Under the pieces are notes generated by a model, which did not search any database, was not told where the DNA came from, and was given only the letters and a program-made list of their open reading frames with translations. From Lachnospiraceae bacterium (GTDB lineage: Bacteria > Bacillota > Clostridia > Lachnospirales > Lachnospiraceae), in NCBI GenBank assembly GCA_003520105.1, contig DOVL01000244.1:1-9352 (forward strand): a DNA stretch of 9,352 bases. Direction: 5' to 3'. Made by a program: the position numbers and the translations under genes. Of this stretch, positions 6,145-9,352 are shown one piece after another. The number at the start of each line of letters is the position of its first letter. The stretch's first letter is position 1.

Positions 6145-7599
6145 TTATACGTTTATCTCGGCTGTAAGTCCAAGTGCATCCCTATTGGCATCAAGCAGCG
6201 GCTGAATAACTTCAGCTATAAATTCCTCTGTCTGCTTAGGAGCTCTTCCTACATATCGCTCAGGCTGCATAAGTGCCTTAAGCTCCTCCAGAGTCATATT
6301 AAATGCAGGGTCGGCAGCTATAAGCTCAAGAAGATTATTTTCCTTACCCTCACGCTTAACATTTGCGCCGGCCTCCATAGAATATGTTCTGATCTTCTCA
6401 TGAAGCTCCTGTCTGTTTCCGCCTGCCTTAACAGCATCCATCATTATATTTTCAGTTGCCATGAAAGGTATCTCTTCCATAAACTTCTTGTAAATAACCT
6501 TCTCATAAACAACAAGTCCGTCAACAACATTGAGGCAGAGATCAAGGATTCCGTCAATGGCAAGGAAACCTTCAGGAACTGAAAGTCTCTTATTTGCAGA
6601 GTCATCCAGTGTTCTCTCGAACCACTGTGTTGAAGCAACGATTGCAGGGTTAAGCGCATCACACATAACATAATCCGCAAGTGAAGCGATTCTCTCACTT
6701 CTCATAGGATTTCTCTTATATGCCATAGCTGATGAACCGATCTGGTTCTTCTCGAACGGCTCCTCGACCTGCTTAAGGTGCTGAAGCAGTCTTATATCAT
6801 TTGAGAATTTGTGTGCTGTCTGAGCGATTCCCGAAAGCACATTCAGAACTCTAGAATCAACCTTACGTGTATATGTCTGACCTGAAACAGGGAAGCATTC
6901 GTCAAATCCCATCTTCTCTGCTATCATCTTGTCAGCCTTACGACATGCCTCGTGATCCCCGTCAAAGAGTTCGAAGAAGCTTGCCTGAGTACCTGTTGTA
7001 CCCTTTGAACCAAGCAGCTTAAGCTGGCTTATCATATAGTCTGTATCCTGCAGATCCATATAGAAATCATGCAGCCAGAGAGTCGCTCTCTTACCGACTG
7101 TAGTAGGCTGAGCCGGCTGGAAATGTGTAAACGCAATAGTAGGAAGGTCCTTATACTGAAGCGCAAACTTAGTCAGTTCATTGATAACATTAAGAAGTTT
7201 CTTTCTAACAAGATAGAGTGCTTCTCTCATAATGATGATATCGGTATTATCGCCTACGTAGCAGCTTGTAGCTCCGAGATGGATGATTCCCGCCGCCTTC
7301 GGACACTGCTGACCATATGCATAAACATGGCTCATAACATCATGTCTTACAAGCTTTTCACGTTCCTTTGCAACCTCATAGTTAATATCATCAACGTGGC
7401 TCTTCAGTTCCTCTATCATTTCATCCGTAATACGCGGATTGCCTTCTGTATCCTTAAGTCCCAGTTCCTTCTCTGTTTCAGCAAGAGCTATCCAGAGCTT
7501 CCTCCAGGTTGTGAATTTCATGTCCGGTGAAAATATAAACTGCATTTCCTTTGATGCATATCTCTCCGAAAGTGGGCTGACGTATCTGTCGTTGTTCAT
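6145..7599 (-). CDS. purB: Adenylosuccinate lyase
   Basis: This enzyme of the fumarase/aspartase superfamily releases fumarate from adenylosuccinate to give AMP, and from SAICAR to give AICAR in IMP synthesis. The protein has 484 residues, longer than the short bacterial type of about 430-450, and resembles the longer form also known from animals. Motifs seen are RHDVMSHV (85-92), GATSCYVGDN (109-118), the catalytic His in AFTHFQPAQPTTVGKR (His159), and the signature loop GSSAMAYKRNPMRSER (288-303) with catalytic Ser289 or Ser290. The ATG at 7599 has GAGGAG 6 bases upstream, so the start is firm. It is preceded by a 249-base region with hairpins and followed after 65 bases by the methyltransferase gene. 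It works directly after PurA, encoded at 185-1468 on the same strand. Confidence 0.97.
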   Translation of the reverse strand: MNNDRYVSPLSERYASKEMQFIFSPDMKFTTWRKLWIALAETEKELGLKDTEGNPRITDEMIEELKSHVDDINYEVAKEREKLVRHDVMSHVYAYGQQCPKAAGIIHLGATSCYVGDNTDIIIMREALYLVRKKLLNVINELTKFALQYKDLPTIAFTHFQPAQPTTVGKRATLWLHDFYMDLQDTDYMISQLKLLGSKGTTGTQASFFELFDGDHEACRKADKMIAEKMGFDECFPVSGQTYTRKVDSRVLNVLSGIAQTAHKFSNDIRLLQHLKQVEEPFEKNQIGSSAMAYKRNPMRSERIASLADYVMCDALNPAIVASTQWFERTLDDSANKRLSVPEGFLAIDGILDLCLNVVDGLVVYEKVIYKKFMEEIPFMATENIMMDAVKAGGNRQELHEKIRTYSMEAGANVKREGKENNLLELIAADPAFNMTLEELKALMQPERYVGRAPKQTEEFIAEVIQPLLDANRDALGLTAEINV

Positions 7600-7623
7600 T
7601 TGTTTCTCCTCTTTTCTATAATA

Positions 7624-7691
7624 CCGGCTTTCTTCCTCTGTATCTGCCGGATACCGTTATATTTACCTGCAGTTTATCTGCCTTAAACTGC
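7624..7691 (-). promoter_or_regulatory. Structured leader before purB with two hairpins
   Basis: On the minus strand the leader first forms GCAGTTTA-AGGCAGA-TAAACTGC (7691-7669), a perfect 8-bp stem with a 7-base loop. It then forms GTATC-CGGCA-GATAC (7654-7640), a perfect 5-bp stem. The second hairpin competes with pairing of CCGGC (7650-7646) to GCCGG (7628-7624), just upstream of the ribosome site at 7606-7611. Both hairpin loops show a GGCA core. This could be a regulatory leader, but no known riboswitch fold is recognised and neither hairpin has a U tract. Confidence 0.35.
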
Positions 7692-7753
7692 CGATGATCT
7701 ATATGTCGTCCAAAGATAAATATGCTTTTTATTCTCTCGACGCATACACAATT

Positions 7754-7782
7754 ATTTTACTACATAAAAATAACATACGCAA
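7754..7782 (-). promoter_or_regulatory. Weak candidate promoter for purB
   Basis: On the minus strand TTGCGT (7777-7782, three of six) is 17 bases from TAAAAT (7754-7759, five of six). The -35 box falls inside the terminator hairpin of the pilin genes. The leader would be about 147 bases and would include both hairpins at 7640-7691. The match is poor at -35. Confidence 0.25.
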
Positions 7783-7814
7783 ATACATTTGATGTATATA
7801 CGCATGTTATTTTT
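7766..7814 (-). terminator. Very strong terminator after the pilin genes
   Basis: AAAAATAACATACGCAAATAC (7766-7786) and the arm at 7794-7814 pair over 21 positions with two G-U wobbles and one mismatch. Two more pairs are possible next to the short loop. On the minus strand the second arm ends in TTTTT, giving an intrinsic terminator 35 bases past the pilin stop. A-run and T-run flanks make it symmetrical, so it could also stop plus-strand transcription. Confidence 0.8.
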
Positions 7815-7831
7815 GAATTGTTTTTGAATTG
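7810..7831. repeat. Tandem 11-bp duplication next to the terminator
   Basis: TTTTTGAATTG occurs twice in direct succession (7810-7820 and 7821-7831). It partly overlaps the outer base of the terminator arm. It may be a simple slippage product. Confidence 0.7.
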
Positions 7832-7848
7832 TAGAGGACACTGCCGAT

Positions 7849-8475
7849 CTAATTCGCATCGCCCGGTCTGGCAAGCCTCTCGTATGCCTTATCAACCTCA
7901 GGCCAGAGCATATAATAGTGCTTACCATTACTTGTTTTATGTGTTGAATAATTTATCGACCACTGATTGCCGTTCATACTTGCACCGACCCATACAGAAA
8001 GATTGCCGTTTTTGTCAACGCATAGGATCCACTGATCAATCTTGGAAAATGCGGTAAACTTCATCGCTGCCAGCTTTCCACCCATCTCATCATTCATAAA
8101 CTGGGCAAAAACCTGCCCCTGCTGTGCAGCAGTGGCGTGTGAGCTGCCTATATTGTTTGAGGTAAACAAGGTATTGTATTTTGTACCGGTGCTTCCGGTA
8201 GCCACACTGCTGTATCCCAGGACACGGTAATCATTGCTGTTTCCCAGCTGCTGAAGATTCCACTGAAGGAAATCCCTCATATCCTCATCGGAAGCCATAG
8301 CGGCGCTCACAGATACTCCGATTGATTCGGCGGTCGTGATATCATCAGCCTTCCTCGCCTTATTGATATATCTTATGATCGTAAGACCTATCGCTACGGC
8401 AAGTATGGCCATTATAGCTATAACAATTATAAGTTCAACAAGAGAAAAACCCTTGTTACTGTTCTTCTTATTCAT
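7849..8475 (-). CDS. Type IV prepilin-like protein (second of a tandem pair)
   Basis: The 208-residue protein starts with a class III prepilin signal. A short basic leader MNKKNSNKG is followed by FSLVELIIVIAIMAIL, with predicted cleavage and methylation between Gly9 and Phe10 and the conserved Glu at mature position 5 (Glu14). A single hydrophobic helix runs to about residue 36 and then IIRYINKARKADD. The mature part (199 residues) is a polar globular domain, ending WILCVDKNGNLSVWVGAS and WPEVDKAYERL. It would be processed by a prepilin peptidase and assembled in the membrane by type IV pilus or competence machinery, not encoded here. GAGGGG lies 7 bases upstream of the ATG. It follows its paralogue by 63 bases, and a strong terminator lies just after it. 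A minor pilin or pseudopilin is as likely as a major pilin. Confidence 0.92.
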   Translation of the reverse strand: MNKKNSNKGFSLVELIIVIAIMAILAVAIGLTIIRYINKARKADDITTAESIGVSVSAAMASDEDMRDFLQWNLQQLGNSNDYRVLGYSSVATGSTGTKYNTLFTSNNIGSSHATAAQQGQVFAQFMNDEMGGKLAAMKFTAFSKIDQWILCVDKNGNLSVWVGASMNGNQWSINYSTHKTSNGKHYYMLWPEVDKAYERLARPGDAN

Positions 8476-8486
8476 AATACCGCCCC

Positions 8487-8496
8487 TCTGCCGGTC
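8487..8496. repeat. TCTGCCGGTC element, also at 5094-5103
   Basis: The 10-mer TCTGCCGGTC appears just upstream of this pilin gene and again at 5094-5103 upstream of the GGDEF/EAL gene. The core TCTGCCGG is also at 7643-7650 in the purB leader. I noticed no copy of the core inside coding regions. Its meaning is unknown and it may be chance. Confidence 0.35.
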
Positions 8497-8538
8497 TGTC
8501 CGATGCTTTATTATCCTTCCAATTCCATCCTATGTTTA

Positions 8539-9222
8539 TCAATCATCGTAGAAACGTTTGTCTGTATCAGGATATAGTCTGTAGAATGGCAGAACAGTAT
8601 TTGTCCCATAGCCATCCGCAGTATTTCTCTTATACCCTATCCAAACCTCTACGGCATAATCATCGCCCTTTTTATTCTTATCATCCGCTACTCTTCTAAA
8701 TATCATCCATGAATCAGCATATTGAGTAACTCTTCCATACGGATCCTTTGTTTTTCTGTACTTAAACGGAAGAACCTCATACGGTGTATTAAAGCTCTTT
8801 CCACCAAGCTGTATAAGATTTGCCTTTAATTCCAAAACCCAAGGCCACTGTGAATCAAGTCCATCCCAACCATGTTTAAACTCACCGTTACGATTATCAT
8901 AATTAAATGAACCTCTGGCCCAAGCTATTATCTCCATCTCATAGGTCTCACCATTAGCTGTAACTGTATATTTTGTTCTACCCGTATTCTGCTCCCAAGC
9001 TTGCTGAACTTCCTCATCTGTAGATGCCATCGCAAGCTCCGCCGCCTTATATATCGTTTCAGCAGTTTCTACATCAACCTGCTTTCTTGCCTTATTGATA
9101 TACCTGATGATAGCCATGCCGATGACCGCAGCAAGAATGACCATTATCGTGATAACGATAATGAGCTCAACCAGAGAAAAACCTTTATTCCGTTTATTTA
9201 AACCCTCGCCTCTTTTCTCCAT
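8539..9222 (-). CDS. Type IV prepilin-like protein (first of a tandem pair)
   Basis: The 227-residue protein carries a longer basic leader, MEKRGEGLNKRNKG, followed by FSLVELIIVITIMVIL; cleavage is predicted after Gly14, and Glu19 is the conserved Glu at mature position 5. The helix continues into AIIRYINKARKQVDVETAE, nearly the same as in the downstream pilin. The C-terminal domain (about residues 60-227) is rich in aromatics, with GWDGLDSQWPWVLEL, ADSWMIFRRV, YAVEVWIGYKR and FYRLYPDTDKRFYDD. The last two parts match VWVGAS and WPEVDKAYERL of the downstream protein, so the two are paralogues along their whole length. The ATG at 9222 is the only reasonable start before the signal, but AAGGA stands just 2 bases from it, so translation may be weak or begin differently. 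Assembly genes are probably beyond the right edge or elsewhere. Confidence 0.9.
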   Translation of the reverse strand: MEKRGEGLNKRNKGFSLVELIIVITIMVILAAVIGMAIIRYINKARKQVDVETAETIYKAAELAMASTDEEVQQAWEQNTGRTKYTVTANGETYEMEIIAWARGSFNYDNRNGEFKHGWDGLDSQWPWVLELKANLIQLGGKSFNTPYEVLPFKYRKTKDPYGRVTQYADSWMIFRRVADDKNKKGDDYAVEVWIGYKRNTADGYGTNTVLPFYRLYPDTDKRFYDD

Positions 9223-9253
9223 ATTCCTTACCCAACAATCCTGTTAAAACATC

Positions 9254-9282
9254 AAAAGGATGCCATCTTGCATGACATCCTT
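9254..9282 (-). terminator. Terminator-like hairpin in the pilin leader
   Basis: On the minus strand AAGGATGTCAT (9282-9272) pairs with ATGGCATCCTT (9266-9256) around loop GCAAG. This gives eleven pairs with one U-G wobble, running into TTTT and then GATGTTTTAA. It lies between the candidate promoter (9313-9340) and the first pilin start at 9222. It is either the end of an upstream transcript or an attenuator within the pilin leader. Confidence 0.6.
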
Positions 9283-9299
9283 ATCAGTTTTCATATACT

Positions 9300-9313
9300 A
9301 TATCAAATATCAA
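9300..9313. repeat. Tandem heptamer ATATCAA x2 next to the pilin promoter
   Basis: ATATCAA occurs at 9300-9306 and directly again at 9307-9313. On the minus strand this reads TTGATATTTGATAT, immediately after the -10 box, at the predicted transcription start. It may be a regulator-binding site or simple AT-rich sequence. Confidence 0.4.
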
Positions 9314-9340
9314 TTATAATATACTGCAGCTGGCTGTCAT
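9313..9340 (-). promoter_or_regulatory. Candidate promoter for the pilin pair
   Basis: On the minus strand ATGACA (9335-9340, five of six matches to TTGACA) is followed after 16 bases by a perfect TATAAT (9313-9318). Transcription would start near 9306 and give a leader of about 84 bases containing the hairpin at 9256-9282. Confidence 0.5.
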
Positions 9341-9352
9341 GTTAAAGACCCT

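Noticed and set aside
7069..7530. 153-codon open frame antisense to purB
   Set aside because: It lies wholly opposite a well-conserved purB coding region, has no convincing ribosome site and no recognisable domain.
7600..7848. Purine (guanine/adenine) riboswitch before purB
   Set aside because: I could not find the three-way junction core or the conserved loop-loop sequences of that class. The hairpins present do not fit it.
9223..9312. c-di-GMP riboswitch upstream of the pilin genes
   Set aside because: The leader is about 84 bases, mostly one terminator-like hairpin, and lacks the conserved GNRA-type and junction sequences of the known aptamers.
1..9352. Mobile element, integrated phage or CRISPR array
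   Set aside because: No transposase, integrase, terminal repeats or regularly spaced repeats were found. The tRNA end is cut by the window edge, so an attachment site there could not be assessed.

Overview
The window looks like an ordinary chromosomal stretch from an anaerobic low-to-mid GC Firmicute, most likely a clostridial member of the Lachnospiraceae. This is inferred from AGGAGG-type ribosome sites, the PurA and PurB variants, the style of the type IV prepilins, a GGDEF/EAL protein and an XRE regulator. No database search was possible, so the genus is open. There are no insertion sequences, CRISPR arrays, phage genes or obvious signs of recent transfer.

Layout from left to right. A tRNA-Thr(CGU) gene on the minus strand is cut by the left edge (1-56). 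A strong hairpin separates it from purA (185-1468, minus). A 231-bp divergent control region follows, with a clear TTGACA-17-TATTAT promoter and a T-N11-A inverted repeat, leading to a LysR-family regulator (1700-2599, plus). Convergent to it is a run of minus-strand genes, read from high to low coordinates: purB (7599-6145), a SAM-dependent methyltransferase (6079-5141), a cytosolic GGDEF/EAL protein (5053-3377), a small XRE regulator (3316-2894) and an 81-aa protein of unknown function (2853-2608). Their gaps are only 40-87 bases, so some may be co-transcribed. A strong hairpin with a six-base U tract lies inside the 3' end of lysR and probably ends this minus-strand transcription. At the right end are two tandem type IV prepilin genes (9222-8539 and 8475-7849), with a promoter at 9313-9340, a terminator-like hairpin in the leader and a very strong terminator hairpin downstream.

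Functional logic. PurA and PurB catalyse the two steps from IMP to AMP; PurB also acts earlier in IMP synthesis. Here they lie on the same strand 4.7 kb apart, with signalling and regulatory genes between them. The GGDEF/EAL protein has a degraded cyclase motif and a complete set of EAL phosphodiesterase residues, so it probably degrades c-di-GMP. Type IV pili are often controlled by c-di-GMP in clostridia, which makes a link to the neighbouring pilins possible but unproven.

The least explained parts are the XRE/81-aa pair, the paired pilins with a shared C-terminal signature, the hairpin-rich leaders before purB and the pilin operon, and the acidic insertion in the methyltransferase. I found no convincing wholly new multi-gene system.
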